Translations under genes and position numbers: made by a program
In this document: in pieces, positions 1 through 11,838 of the stretch
How the letters are laid out: the number at the start of each line of letters is the position of its first letter
Numbering within the stretch: the first letter of the stretch is position 1
NCBI GenBank assembly: GCA_039000515.1
Contig: JBCFYV010011135.1
Span: 20,176,927-20,240,926 of the forward strand
Reading direction: 5' to 3'
DNA length: 64,000 bases
Origin: Timema cristinae
Lineage: Eukaryota > Arthropoda > Insecta > Phasmatodea > Timematidae
The notes under the pieces: model-generated
Database searches by the model: none
Told to the model about the DNA's origin: nothing
Seen by the model: the letters and a program-made list of their open reading frames with translations, nothing else

Positions 1-1077
1 AGGTCATTTATAATCTTAGCAAACCTAAATAATCTTACTCTTCAAATTATAAGTGCATATCTTTCCTTGAAAAAAGTATATTTCTGTGATTCATTAAGAG
101 TGGATAAACGGAGGATGAAATAAATTAACTCAATCATAATAGAAATAAAGAATAATCGAAATAAAGTAAACCCGGATCATTTAGCTTATTTCTGGCATCT
201 CTACTTTTAATGTTCATGTTTCAGCTTTCTAGTTTATGTAGTGACTTTTGGAGGGTTTAAAATGTCACACATAAATCAGGAAAAAGTAAAAATAGATAAA
301 TAATAATAGACGACTTTTAAACCAACATAGCACCATATCAGACAACACTTAATTTTACTCTTCTAAAATAAATTAATAAATTCATTGTTAGAATAAGATA
401 TGTCCAAATTTGTTAATATGACACACACTTTAGACGTTACTGAGAATCGAATACGTATATTCTAGACCAGCTACTCAGAATCGCAACATTATCGAAGTCT
501 GAAAATGTTGACCTATAAGTTAAATTTAATTTTAAAATATCAACAAAGAAGAAATGCAATACTCGCAGTTTAAAGTAGCCATATTTCTCTTCTTGGAAAG
601 GATGAGAAAACGTTATACCAGAGTTTGGCTGCTGGCCAACACTTGGTTGTACACGAAAATTTACTAGCAAGGCAGAGACTTGTTTATTGCTTGTAAAAAA
701 AAATACTTCTCCCAATTTGTTCAGTGTGACGGTAGTAAAACTCTTAGAGTGTTTGTTGGAAAGGGATTAAATAAAAAAATATATCCAACAGGTCACTTGT
801 ACACGTTTTACAAATTGAAATGATAAGCGAACACAAGTTTGTTTTATAAAAAGGTTGTGTGTGTTATTTAATGTTTCTATAAAAGTTAGAAAATATTTAT
901 TTATAAATAAGAATTCTCCCTGTGATCGCTAAACTTAAAAAAATAATTTTAAGTTGGCTTATTAAAAATAAATTTGAGAAAGTTTTCTCAAAATTATAAT
1001 AGACTATAACTATGAGAATATATGTACAGTAGTTCCAACAATTTATTTAAATATTTGTTTATATATTATTGACTTTT
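1..1077. other. AT-rich stretch, nothing recognisable
   Basis: Very AT-rich DNA with many short A and T runs. I see no repeat family, tRNA-like segment or coding-looking frame; the single open frame at 437-715 on the minus strand has no motif and is best read as chance. Confidence 0.6.
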
Positions 1078-1303
1078 TAATAACGCGTCTTACTAACCGT
1101 TAGGGTTATACACTTTTGTACAATTTATGCTTGTGATTATAGGAATTAGAAAAGCTATATTAATAGGAAGCATGCCTTCAGATAGTGTAGAGATATTGTA
1201 AATTCATTCTGGAAAAACCATCCCCAATAAACCCGTACAAGATGCAAACCTCTGTCTCCCTCTCATCGACAATCCAGTCCACTGTAAGAGTAGACCGTTA
1301 GAA
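1078..1303 (-). mobile_element. Old SINE-B' copy
   Basis: On the minus strand this ends in a decayed form of the shared SINE 3' module (plus strand reads acgcgtcttactaaccgtta). Further in, the plus strand shows the family's body signature ggaaaaaccatcccc and then a decayed B-box area (cagatgcaaacctctgtctc). The order matches the SINE-B relatives further along, but identity is low and no target-site duplication can be seen. It is non-coding and long dead. Confidence 0.55.
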
Positions 1304-3420
1304 GTGGCTTATATTTTATTGTGTTTTATTAAATAACATGTTTTAATGAATAGTATCGATGGTATTATTTTTAATCAATTCTAAATTTGTGAGTACTGAA
1401 TTTTATTTAGGAGCATTGTGTGTTAGATTTACCTCTTAAAAATTATTATATTTAATTTATAGGTATTTTGATCTTTTAAATTTAACAAAATCAAGGGGTG
1501 AATGTTTAATATGCAGTGAATTTTATTTAGGGTATTGTGTGTTAAAAAAATTATGCGTTAAAAAATTGAAGATTAATTAACTATATTTAATATAAAGATA
1601 CTATTTCATACAATATGTGTATTTATAAATATGAGTTTTCGTGATCATAAAATTACATAAAAAATTAACATTATTAAAGATTATATGATAATATTTCTAG
1701 TAGACACATTTCTTGATATTAGTTGAATTATAAATAAACTCGATGGTTTCATTCAAACTCGAAATTAAAAAATTTTAACTCATTTTTAAATTGGGACAAA
1801 TTATTTTAATTTGTTCAGTAATAAATGCTATGGACGTGAAAGTCTAAGCTCTTAGCTAAGTGTCTTTAAAGTTTATATTAATTTTTCCCAGTAAATATTG
1901 TACAACTAATAGTTTAAGAATTACACTTGCTCCCAACAATTTCCTTTAAAAAAATTAATAAACAAAATTAATGTTTTACATTTATCATAATATTTTGAGT
2001 TAGGTTATAACATTATGCTCTGGTTAAATTTTTTATATTCTTGTGGTTGATTGATATTATGGTGTTTATATCATGAATTTATATTAGAATTACATTATTG
2101 AAAATTCTTAAAAAATATTAAACGTGGTTCCTATAGGTGTTCTCTATTCGTACTATGTTTATGGTCGATGTACATGAATAAAATGAGCTAAAATTATCAA
2201 ACCTATTTAAGAGACTCGCGTATAAATTAATGTTTTCTGATAAAATAGAGCTAGATACGATTTTAATAAAATTTGTATTCAATTGAACATTACATTAATT
2301 AAAATAATAGGTTTGGCCACAGCTATTGTACGTTGGTTTCTATGAAATTTACGAAAACATTATATATGTTAAAAATCGCAAATGAAACTCCTTGATATAT
2401 TTGTATTAATTTCGTTTATTATGAAAATACAAACGTATTTAATTAGTGTATGTTAATATAGAATAATAATATACCATTTGTTTAGTTGGATACAAATTGT
2501 TTTTCAACATAATCATTGAAAACTATGTGTTAGGTCTACTTGTTAGATTACTTTTATTATGACCAATAATTTAAATAATAATTAATTTTTTGGCCGATTT
2601 TAAGGGTTTAACCAAGTTATAAGTATGGGAATGTAGATATGGGTTCTTCCAAGAGTATGATTTTCAATAATGTAGTGTATTTATTGAAACATACCTTTAA
2701 CTGAGCAAACTTTTGAGGTGACGTCAAGCCATTGCAAATCTTTCATGTGTGAAGGATAAATGACAAAAAGGACAAGATCACCAACATTATGTCTCACAGG
2801 AGTTTAGATATGATAGGGGGTTCGTTCATCAGACAGGGCATTTATAATTTACATATTGCTGAGGATATTTAATAAAGGGATTAATATTTATAAAATAAAA
2901 ATAAACAGAAACGTTAGGCCCGACACGAGTCCGACATGAGTCCGACATCATTGCAAAGGAAAAATTTAAGACAGTTACTGAACTGATAAACCTAATGTTG
3001 AATTTGATGACTGCATTATCAATAAGAAGTCACATATTATATAATGTAAAGTAAACTAAACGAATATTGTCATCCCATCGTTATACACCATAATCTTATT
3101 TCGATAAAAAGTACGGTGTTCGTTTTAGATGGTAGCACACCCATGATTGGAGATACATCATGATTGACATAAGGTATAGCTCTTTTAATAATATAGAAGG
3201 TTTATGTGAAAGTAAGATTAAAATTCAAATGACGAATGACTTAAGATAAATAAAAAAAATCATGATATAAAAATATAAACTGCTATTAGGACTCAGCTAG
3301 AACACGGCAACTGACCATTTTAAAATTCTTACACCCCAGAATGATAATATTAAGTTTAATAGATTGTTACTTTAATATATTATTCTGAAAAAAAAAAGAG
3401 AAAAATTTTAACCTGAAAAT
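1304..3420. other. AT-rich stretch without genes
   Basis: No coding signal or clear element. The only local structure is a short direct repeat of a gacatgagtcc-like word at about 2921-2951. The rest is AT-rich sequence with short palindromes of the kind expected by chance at this composition. Confidence 0.55.
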
Positions 3421-3505
3421 GTGGTCGTATAGTCTAATATGTCACTCTGGTAATACACTAAGTTTATTGTTAATAGAGCTTGGAGTTCTAATCCTGGTCA
3501 CGTGT
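3421..3505 (+). mobile_element. tRNA-like SINE head, decayed
   Basis: The segment starts gtggtcgtatagtctaat, resembling an A-box D-arm, and ends with gttctaatcctgg, close to the B-box consensus GGTTCGANTCC. Spacing is compatible with a tRNA-derived promoter. No body or tail of a known family follows it clearly. A chance match is possible. Confidence 0.3.
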
Positions 3506-3514
3506 TTAGGTGTT

Positions 3515-3757
3515 TATTTTAGCATTATGTTTTATTACCTGCTTAGCTTATATGCCCATGTGCTAACTACCTTAATGTGTTAAGGATGAGGTTAGTTGAA
3601 TTTATGGGAGATGTATCTACATTTTCATGGAGATGGAGTGGGAAACAATTTTGTAAAAGTCATCCTCATTACACACATGTGATATTTGAACCCTTAAATT
3701 TCAATCACCGGCATTAAAGTCTATTGAGGATTTAACATCTTAGTCCACACGACCGAC
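3515..3757 (-). mobile_element. Old SINE-B' copy
   Basis: Read on the minus strand it follows the order of the SINE-B' family: a head region ending near 3757, a degenerate B-box, the body with the word 'ggagtgggaaacaattttg' (plus-strand reading), and a 3' module reduced to tgttttattacctgcttagc. Strongly diverged, with no flanking duplication. Confidence rests on the shared order of words, not on identity. Confidence 0.4.
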
Positions 3758-4134
3758 AAATTGGTTTTTATTCTCTAAATAGTTTACTACTTTTTTCCTA
3801 CTTTCATATGAACATAGGAAATATAGTAGAATACATTTAGAAGCTATCATATTGGTGAAAATATCTGGATAAAAATAACTGGTAGTAAGACAGGTAATTC
3901 AGAAAAATAAATAACATTGAGCATAACATAATTTTATAATATTTATAAAAATAATTCCCCATGTTATATATTTTTTTAGTTTATTTGAAGTATTTAACTT
4001 TCACTTTTTAACTGACATATCAACACATGATTTATTAGCTAGCCTAAATCTAGAACAGAAACAACTTCCAGGCCCCCATCCGTTCGTTAATCATTTTGAA
4101 AGTGTAATCCGATATTTCACCAATGATAATTTTT

Positions 4135-4200
4135 TGACCATGCCTGGAATTGAACCCGAAACTCTTATATCAATTAACGGATGTACTATTGACTGAGAGG
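4135..4200 (-). mobile_element. tRNA-like SINE head relic
   Basis: The plus strand reads tggaattgaacccgaaactc, the reverse complement of a B-box-like sequence with a T-arm. A D-arm-like part lies towards 4195. It is probably the head of an old SINE, because no intact cloverleaf can be drawn. Confidence 0.3.
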
Positions 4201-4489
4201 AGGTGTTGAAATCAGATATAATATTATGATACAAGATTATTATATTAATAACCACGCCATAATAACCAGTTATGATTCACCATATTGTAGCTTGGAGTTT
4301 TCACACTTTAGTTTTGTTGAAAAGGAATTTTGGCAGATATATATTATAGTGTGTTTTTTTAGCCAGTTTCACCCCTAGCATGACGTTAATATAAGGTAAA
4401 CACGAACATATTTTTCAATGTCTGCGAACTTAATTAATCGTTTTATAAACCAATAAAATAATTAATAATTATCTAATTATTGTATAATT

Positions 4490-4563
4490 ATTTATCTTAA
4501 TTATTGTATAATTAATTTATCTATTATTGTTAATTAATTTACTATACAATAATTAAGATAAAT
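4490..4563. repeat. Perfect 21-bp inverted repeat in AT-rich DNA
   Basis: The 21 bases at 4490-4510 are the exact reverse complement of 4543-4563, with a 32-base centre. The arms are AT-rich (atttatcttaattattgta...). This could be a small hairpin, a cruciform site or the core of a tiny MITE; no duplication is evident outside. Confidence 0.7.
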
Positions 4564-4579
4564 GAATTAGTGTAAAGAA

Positions 4580-5970
4580 CGTGAAAATTAGAGAAAATGT
4601 ACACTAATTATTTTGGAAGAATGGTGGAATAACATTTAGGAAAAATACACACCCAATATGCCTGCTTAGGTCAAACCACGGAATACCATAAGAGATGGTT
4701 TATACATCTAGAATGCATGCTCACTGGTATAAAATATACAAGTGAATACTTTATTTTCTATTAAACAAGTAACTCTAAAGTTAATTGCCACACTTACAAT
4801 AATACACCGTATATCCCTATATAGGATAGTTCTATCCAGTAACCTCTTTTACAGTAGAGATGATCTGAGAATGAGTGTATACTCCACCTGAATCTAGCTC
4901 TTTAGAATGGTATATTCCCATTGGGTTACCTTAAACGCAGTTATAATTTCTTCCATTCTCTTTGCATGTTCATCCTTTCGTTATATGTGAAATTTGATTA
5001 ACCTAGCAATTGTTTGTGATGAGTACAGAATATTTGTCTCACCATTATGTAGCCTTATTTACTATACGTATCTTCAATATTTTATACCAAATATATTCAT
5101 AAGAACCCTGTTTTCGAAAACCCTAAATTTATTTTATTTGTTTGAGGTAATAAACCCCGTTTCACGCACATAGAGAGCAACAACAAAAAATATTTTTATG
5201 TATATTCTGAGGCTTATATTCCTTTATAGCAGGAAACATGTCAACCAATTACTGATCTATTAATATCATGAATCTATCGATTTCATCATTTTCATAGTTT
5301 ATTTTTAAAAATTTTCCTAGATATATAAGCTCATTGACAATGTCAAATAATTAATTTGTTGTTCAAGGTAATATTTAAATTATTATACTCCTCAATTTGT
5401 GTTACCCGTGTGATCATAGAGTTAGTATTTTCAGCGTTCACTTCTTAACCTAAATAAACTATATTAGTCCATTGTATTCCAAAATATAATTTTTCTTTAT
5501 CAGACGAAAATATATTTGTTACTTCCATACCAATCAGAAAAGGAATTTGTTTAACCACTTAGTCTTACTACCCAATTGGAATATAAACCCATGTACCAAT
5601 TATGCTTAAATGTTATGTGTAGGTTTTAAATTTAGGAATAATTATATCGCAATTTGTATGTGGAAGTAGAAAGGAAAACAATCTTGGAAAAATTAATTGA
5701 GAACATCAAATCGGGATTCAAATAATAGTTACCGGTCATCGGCAGTATAATTTTTGTGGTTTTGAAGCTTTAAATTAGTTGGCCCCCATATTGCAAACTT
5801 GAGATTTTTGATACACGGGAAGGAGTCCACATTGCGGACACAGCATGTTTCTATGCCATCCCGCCCCTAATTTGATAAGATGGGAGACTCGTGGAGGCTT
5901 AGCAGTCAATACATTCTTTCAGCCTCGTCATTCTTCATTTTACTAAATTACATACCCAAGGATTTTTATA
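4580..5970. other. Unannotated stretch
   Basis: AT-rich sequence without recognisable elements. The part near 5800-5940 is a little richer in G+C but shows no open frame, splice pattern or repeat relationship that I can find elsewhere in the window. Confidence 0.5.
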
Positions 5971-6096
5971 TTAGCTTAGGCTAGGTTAGATTAGGTTGAG
6001 CTAGGCTAGGTTGGGTTGGGTTAGGTTTGGCTAGGTTAGGTTGCGTTAGGTTTTGCTAGGTTAGGTTGCGTTAGGTCAGGGTAAGCTTGGTCAGGA
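5971..6096. repeat. Degenerate TTAGG-type interstitial telomeric repeat
   Basis: About 125 bases of tandem variants of TTAGG/TAGGT (taggttaggtt, ttgcgttagg, ttgggttggg). TTAGG is the ancestral arthropod telomere repeat, so this is the main hint at the host group. The array is imperfect and internal, so it is an interstitial or degenerate copy and not a chromosome end. The two short open frames just downstream on the minus strand are composition effects. Confidence 0.75.
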
Positions 6097-6099
6097 GGA

Positions 6100-7755
6100 A
6101 AGACCCCTCCACCCGTGCTACCACCCCTACGTAGGAATTACCGCGAAGTGCTATTTTACTGTTTCGCAATCTGGACATTGGATATTTATATGGCCATAAC
6201 ATTTTAGGGTGTTCGTAGTTTGGACGAATTTTGCCCTGATCGCATTCTTGATACAACCTTTTACTTTAATACCACTATGTGGGTTTTAATTTTTTTTTTT
6301 TTTGTGAAATATATCCTTTGAGTTCCTATAAATTAAACAAACATATATCCTATATCGTGTCTAGTGACATTATTTTTAAAGACTCCTTCAACCAAAAAAA
6401 CTCTTACATCTGGGGTGAGCAATTTCAATAGGAAATAGAATATACAACATCGTCTGTGGGCTTTGGTTGAAAAGCACTTCATAAAGCAAGCTTTGGAGTC
6501 TAGTGGCAGGTACTGTTTCAACTACAAAGCTTACCAAAGTGAAGCGTTGTTACAGTGTGGACTGACATGCGTTACATCATCTAAAAACTAGTCTTAGTAC
6601 CCAGGAAGAAAAATCGCTTAAGTCAACTTTGTTGCTTGTACTATTCGCAGCGTTTGTGGTAAGGCTTGCGATTCCTGTAATTCTTCACTTTTCTTACTAT
6701 GATAAAATTACAAAGCTTATACTTCAAAATATGGTGAATATTACAAATTTCGTTAATGTTTCTGAACCGAAAAAAAAAAGTTTTAAAATTTAGTTATTCC
6801 CCAAATTATACTATCAATCCTGGTTCTAAGGCCAAAGTATTTTAATATCATTTGGCAACATTTCATATTTCTTTATTTGAGAGTCATATAAATGGCATTT
6901 TAATTTATTTAAATCGTAAATCTCTAATTGATGGTAATTCACAGTTTACCTATGGTAATTTTAAAAATTATATTTTAAATCAAAAACTACTTTATCGATT
7001 TTCAGGAATAGTATTAGTTTAAGGCTATTATATAATTAACTATATTTTTTGAAATATTAACATAGCTCCAAAAAACTTAATAAACATGGATATTCGGGGA
7101 GTGCTTTTCAATATTAGTAAGAATGTATGTTCATAATTATATAAGATAAAAAGCATTTGAGATTAATTTATTAAATCTTAATTTTTTAAGATTATAATTT
7201 CTTAAAATTTTTAATAGCATTTTTAGTTTATAATTGAATATATGATTTGAGGGAAACTGATTAAGGAGTTCTTTATGACGATGGCCAATTGAAAATTTTT
7301 ATCTCATTCTCATATGAGAAAGTACTCACGATTGTATAATACAGTGTATTTATAAAATCAGTAATAATAACATAATAGCGCTGATTATCCAAAGTTACTT
7401 GTTGATATGTATGATGCTCGGTTTTACAGGTAAAATAAGGACGTTTTGCCCATAGTGCTTTGGAGAAAATTTAATAAGTGTGTACTTGAATTATAAAACA
7501 AAGTTAGAGAATATTAAACTTAACTATCTTGTTTGTCATTGCACCTATTAACTTTCGAGTTCCTAATTCTATAGAGAAATTAATTAGCAAGCTTGCTTGT
7601 AAAGGGTATTTCAGCAGTTGAAGTAGATTACACGTACAGACACAAAACATCCTTATTCGTCTGAGGTAATGAATTCTAAATAATGTTAGAGCTATAGACT
7701 GACCCCAATTCAACCTACCCTTTTCTCTACATTTATAATCTCATGTATTTTATTA
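6100..7755. other. Unannotated stretch
   Basis: No convincing gene. Minus-strand frames of about 60-70 codons (6333-6521, 7504-7713) have no family resemblance, and their residues reflect AT-rich composition. No SINE or other element recognised. Confidence 0.5.
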
Positions 7756-7759
7756 TTGT

Positions 7760-8510
7760 GTGTAATGTTCCTTATACCTTCTTGCTGAATTTCACTTTGA
7801 TACCCAGAGGAAATACAGCTTTTTCTATAACTTTTGGAAGTTTAAACCCCATCATCCCTTTCCATTTAAACAGATCCTTCTTTGAAATTTTTAACTTTAA
7901 GACAAATTAGGTTATCTGAAGAGGTTTTTATACCTGCCTGCCAAATTTATATTCTCTACCACACATAAAACTTTGTGTTTGTTATTAATAGTACCCCAGT
8001 AACCCCACCTACCCCCTAACAAAGATATTCTACAATGTGCCAAATAAAAATAAAATATTTTTTGGCCCTTTTAATTTAGTTAGAATGGTAGTTATATATG
8101 CTTGCAAAATTTCAGTTTTATACTACACTGTGAATTTATTATGTACTATTAGTTTTAAAAATTTAAAACCTCACTCTAAAAAATTAAAATTAATTTTAAG
8201 AGTTTTTGGGCCTGTTTGCCAAGTTTTAAGTTTTTACTTAAGCCCATTTTTACGTTCTAGCTAGAGATTCCCACCCCATTTCCTGGATCCCCATTTGAAA
8301 ATTTCCATTTTGTTGTTGTTATATGAGGCTCTTTCTCTCCTCTACCTTTATGGCAAATTTCAGATTTACGTTTAATTTAGCAGTTTTATTTTTGACAAAA
8401 TAATGTTCCAGCCTCTGTTTCATTCCCTTGGTAGTTGGATTTGAATAGAACTCTTCTTATCGTATGTCCATGCCTTGGAAGGAGTCTTCCTGCCGAATTT
8501 CAAGAGTCAC

Positions 8511-8512
<2 letters not shown>
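7760..8512. repeat. Degenerate repeat field with a recurring 'tgccaaatttcag' word
   Basis: A word like cctgccaaatttcag recurs in variants near 7785, 7935, 8105, 8215, 8352 and 8490, spaced roughly 110-170 bases apart, each followed by pyrimidine-rich sequence with cccc blocks. Words of this type are common in old non-coding arthropod repeats. I cannot assign a family. The plus-strand frame at 8037-8264 lies within it and is probably accidental. Confidence 0.4.

Positions 8513-8514
<2 letters not shown>

Positions 8515-8541
<27 letters not shown>
8515..8541. repeat. (AT)n microsatellite
   Basis: About thirteen AT dinucleotides followed by acacac. Confidence 0.95.
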
Positions 8542-8547
<6 letters not shown>

Positions 8548-8879
8548 AAATATTTCTGTTGTCAACGCCCCTTTTTCTCAACTAATAAAAAGCTACAGCG
8601 ATGAATAAGTTATCAGCGGAATAGGATTTTTTACCGACTTCTGACATAACATATACAGTTTACTTTAAAACACATTGTTTGATTAAGATTTTAAATTAAA
8701 AGAAATATCAAACAATATTTTTGTATCAATTTACTGAAAATAAACTCTTTGCTATTTTGTGAATATACTTTACAGAGTATTTAATTTCAACAAACCAACA
8801 AAATGATAAACTATTATTTTTGGAGAGGTGGGGAGGAGAATGATTTTGAATGTGCAAAAGTTTCGCAAGTGTTTACTGG

Positions 8880-8880
8880 T

Positions 8881-8916
<36 letters not shown>
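8880..8916. repeat. (TA)n microsatellite
   Basis: Near-perfect TA run directly abutting the CTAG end of the Helitron candidate. Helitrons insert between A and T, so a TA tract is a natural target. Confidence 0.9.
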
Positions 8917-9396
8917 CTAGATAGCTGTTGCCCGCGTGGAAGTTGTTTATATACAAATACTAAATATACATATGTATTTACAGATTAATTTAAAATATTA
9001 TGTTACGTTGATGACCATAACTTGACCTCGATCAAAAATAATGCAAGTCTGATACAAACTTTCACCCCCTTTTTCATCCCTTATTAAATAAAATTTCCAA
9101 AATTCCTGAAACACGTATTTATTTGTTTTACGTCAATTTAAACCCAAATACAAAATTTTGTTTATGTAACTTTCAAAATGACGGACTTTCATACATTATC
9201 ATACATATTATCATCCCCTATTTTGACCCCTTTGGGGTGGAATTTTCTAAAATCCTTTTTTAGTGGGTGCCTACATAACAAAATGAATATACAGTCCGAA
9301 TTTCATGTTTGTAGCCTTGATAGTTTGCGCTCGGCGATGATGAATCAGTCAGTCAGTCAGTCAGTCAGTCAGGACATGTTATTTTATAAGTATAGA
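8917..9396 (-). mobile_element. Short non-autonomous Helitron candidate
   Basis: Read on the minus strand the element starts TCTATACTTATAAAATAACA, has a (CTGA)n block (plus strand 9346-9372, cagtcagtcagtcag), and ends at CTAG (8917-8920). The 5' flank is A and the 3' flank is T, as Helitrons require. Just inside the 3' end the minus strand carries cgcgggcaacagc. In related arthropod repeats a longer CGCG-type hairpin sits here; in this copy one hairpin arm seems to be missing. There is no coding capacity: the plus-strand frame at 9178-9408 crosses the microsatellite. Alternative: another short interspersed repeat with coincidental ends. Confidence 0.5.
9346..9372. repeat. (CAGT)n microsatellite
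   Basis: About seven tandem CAGT units inside the short Helitron candidate, at the position where related elements also carry a tetranucleotide tract. Confidence 0.9.
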
Positions 9397-9419
9397 TATA
9401 TTAAATAACTGGTTGGTTT

Positions 9420-9660
9420 CATATTGGCTGATGACCTAGAGGTCTTTAATTTGACTGCCGGCTACGACAGGGAAATATATCTTGAGGCACCAAGGTTAAG
9501 TTAATTATCAGTCTGAATTTAGGTTAAGATCTTGATTTTCTTTACCTCATCATATTAACTATCACCATCGTCTCATCTCATCAGGACGTGGAAAGAGCTT
9601 CCACAAAAGAATGTACTTCTAGTACATTAAGGCGTCACCTTGAACGGTACATAATTATTG
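9420..9660 (+). mobile_element. SINE-D copy, decayed
   Basis: Shares an ordered set of words with 40268-40360: a cgtggaaagagcttccac-like block, then an agaatgta block, then agtacatta. The copy at 40105 has a tRNA-like head in front of this body; here the head region (9430-9480) is too diverged to prove. Two copies in one window support an interspersed family. Confidence 0.4.
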
Positions 9661-10473
9661 GCTAATATTTAAGAAAACTGATCCACACATTTATTATTAT
9701 GAATTAAATTAATTTTGGTACTACCAGAATCAGAAGTATAATTGCCATTAGCGAGGGTGAAAGGCAGATCGGGGATTGATTCCTGGTCGGATGTAATGAA
9801 GATATTTAATACTAAATTATTTCACACTATCCATAAACGCAAATTTAGGAAAATCACATCTAGAATTTTATCTTACTGACTGTAATGCATACTATGAGGT
9901 GTGACTTAAAAAAATAATTTGGAACAACGTAAGGTTAGGTTAGCTAGTAAAAAAAAATTAATGAATAAATTCTTACGCCCACTTTTACTACTCATTAAGC
10001 GTTTTTTTATTTTAATTAGATTTAACGATCATCATTTGAAAGATAACATGATGTTATAATAAGTGCACACAAATTTTCGTGAACCAACAGGGACACATGT
10101 CCACGTGTGTGTGTGGGGGGGGGGGGGGGGGCGTATATATATTATTAAGTTCATATCTGATTGAGCTTGGGCAAAAGTTGTTCAGTAGAGTCTTTTGGGC
10201 AAATGTTCATAATATTTTATAACAAAATACGATTGAGTTTTATAAGTTTACGCCCTATTGGAAAACCAATGTCTGAGGCTTAAAAAACTACTATAATTTA
10301 CGTTTTATAAGTCTATAAACCACTTTTTAAACTAATTTAAAATCTTTTGTTTCCAAAACATTATGTAAAATGTTATCCAATCAAGAAATGAAAGCTATTT
10401 TGTGCTAAGAAATATTTGGGCATCACTTTTCAGTATTTAATATATAGATTTGACTAGGCGTGTATGCAAGAAA

Positions 10474-10476
<3 letters not shown>
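9661..10476. other. Unannotated stretch with a G homopolymer
   Basis: No gene or element recognised. A GT run followed by 17 consecutive G (10115-10131) is a simple-sequence tract and may be a sequencing weak point. A short ggttaggttag motif at about 9932 is an isolated TTAGG-like word. Confidence 0.5.
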
Positions 10477-10505
<29 letters not shown>

Positions 10506-10665
10506 GCCCCGCGTCTTATTACCCGTTCGGGTTATACGTACTTACGCTAATGTGTGATGGTAGGGTGATTGTGAGATTAAATGGAGGACCTACAGTTTAA
10601 CGTGGTATCCGAACCATGGTGGTCGACTGACATTTCCCACATTCACAAGTTGTGATTAATACGCG
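10477..10665 (-). mobile_element. SINE-A, 5'-truncated
   Basis: On the minus strand it ends with the shared 3' module (acccgaacgggtaataagac variant) and a (TAA)n tail, seen on the plus strand as (ATT)n at 10477-10505. Body words of SINE-A (ggacctacagtttaacgtgg on the plus strand) are clear up to about 10665, where similarity stops before the tRNA-derived head. No flanking duplication found. Confidence 0.85.
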
Positions 10666-10774
10666 TCAATAAATTATTATAATATGTGATTGCAAATTGG
10701 TTTTATTCATTACCAAGCCCATATTAATAGCCTGTGTTTATTTAAACACCGCAAAGATTTTCTATAAGGAAGAC

Positions 10775-10965
10775 AGAAAGATCGAGCAAGATCGGTCAAG
10801 ATCGACAGAGATCCTGCAAAATATAGGAAAATTGTTCGAGAAAAGTGAAAATTGGTCGATATCGTGGCAAATTGGTCAAGATTTAGGAATATTGATTGAG
10901 GTTGAGGAATCTTAGTTAAGGTTGAGGAATATTGATAAATATTGATGAATATTTTAAAAGGTTGA
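10775..10965. repeat. Degenerate short-period repeat (agatcg / ggttgagga words)
   Basis: Words such as caagatcggtcaagatcgac, then attggtcgat, then gattgaggttgaggaat recur every 10-20 bases. It looks like decayed low-order tandem sequence; the 72-codon frame across it (10697-10915) is explained by the repeat. Confidence 0.45.
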
Positions 10966-11294
10966 GAGAATTTAAGAAAATTGTGGGATATTATAAGATT
11001 TTGAAAGATTCTACTATTATGAGTAGTATTGTAAATGATAGAGCAATATTACTGAAGATAATATGAGATTAAAGAATTTCGTAAAATAACTGGTAATAGA
11101 TCTTTGTTCGAGATAACAATCTAATATTAACAAGAGATGAACAAAGAACGACCGATAATTTAATCAAAATCCTACTGTCATCCAACCTCAGCCCCTTACA
11201 TCACCCATGGCTGGACAACACTTCACCCCTCCCAGTCTTCCTGCCATTCATCACAGCGTTTTGAATCTGAATAAGTGTGATTTGTACTTTATAA

Positions 11295-11546
11295 GTGGTC
11301 TAGGGGTAAGGTGTCAGACTTCTGTGCTGGCGGCCGGGGTTCAATCCTCAGTCCCGGCACTGATTTATCTGATTACCAAACCCTTCCTTCACCTCTGACA
11401 AGATATATTGTGAATGTGGGGAATACCAGGCCACCACCGTGGTTCGGATTCCACGTTAAACTGTAGGTCCTTCATTTCATCTCACAATCACCCTACCATT
11501 ACACATTAGCGTGAGTATAACCCGAACGGGTAGTAAGACGCGGTGC

Positions 11547-11580
<34 letters not shown>
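11295..11580 (+). mobile_element. SINE-A with target-site duplication
   Basis: The element runs from gtggtctaggggtaaggtgt (A-box-type D-arm) through a B-box (ggttcaatcctc) to the body and the shared 3' module cgaacgggtagtaagacgcg, followed by (TAA)n. A 9-bp direct repeat, actttataa, lies immediately outside at 11286-11294 and 11581-11589, so both ends are fixed to the base. It begins a few bases inside the 46686 copy's head. The tRNA-derived head would drive RNA polymerase III transcription; mobilisation would need a partner LINE. The plus-strand frame starting at 11207 runs into this element and is not a gene. Confidence 0.9.
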
Positions 11581-11584
<4 letters not shown>

Positions 11585-11838
11585 TATAACATAAATTATG
11601 AAAAATGATCCTGAGGATAAGTCTCACGAAATTCCTGCTCTCCTGGTTATCAATGTTGGATTTATTTGCCTTCGATAATCGTTGGCCGATGATTATTACT
11701 CGATTATTCTCAAAAATCGATGTATGGTTCCAATGTGTATATCGAACAAGGCATTTAAATACATAATTAGTTTACAATAAAAGTGTAATAACTCTTAATT
11801 AAACCTAAACACTTTTGCTACTTTTACAAAATATGTTT

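Noticed and set aside
437..715. 92-codon minus-strand open frame
   Set aside because: No motif, no supporting composition change, and such lengths are expected by chance over 64 kb in six frames.
10115..10131. G-quadruplex element (also 21059-21073)
   Set aside because: Uninterrupted G homopolymers are simple sequence and could be sequencing artefacts; no structured loop pattern.
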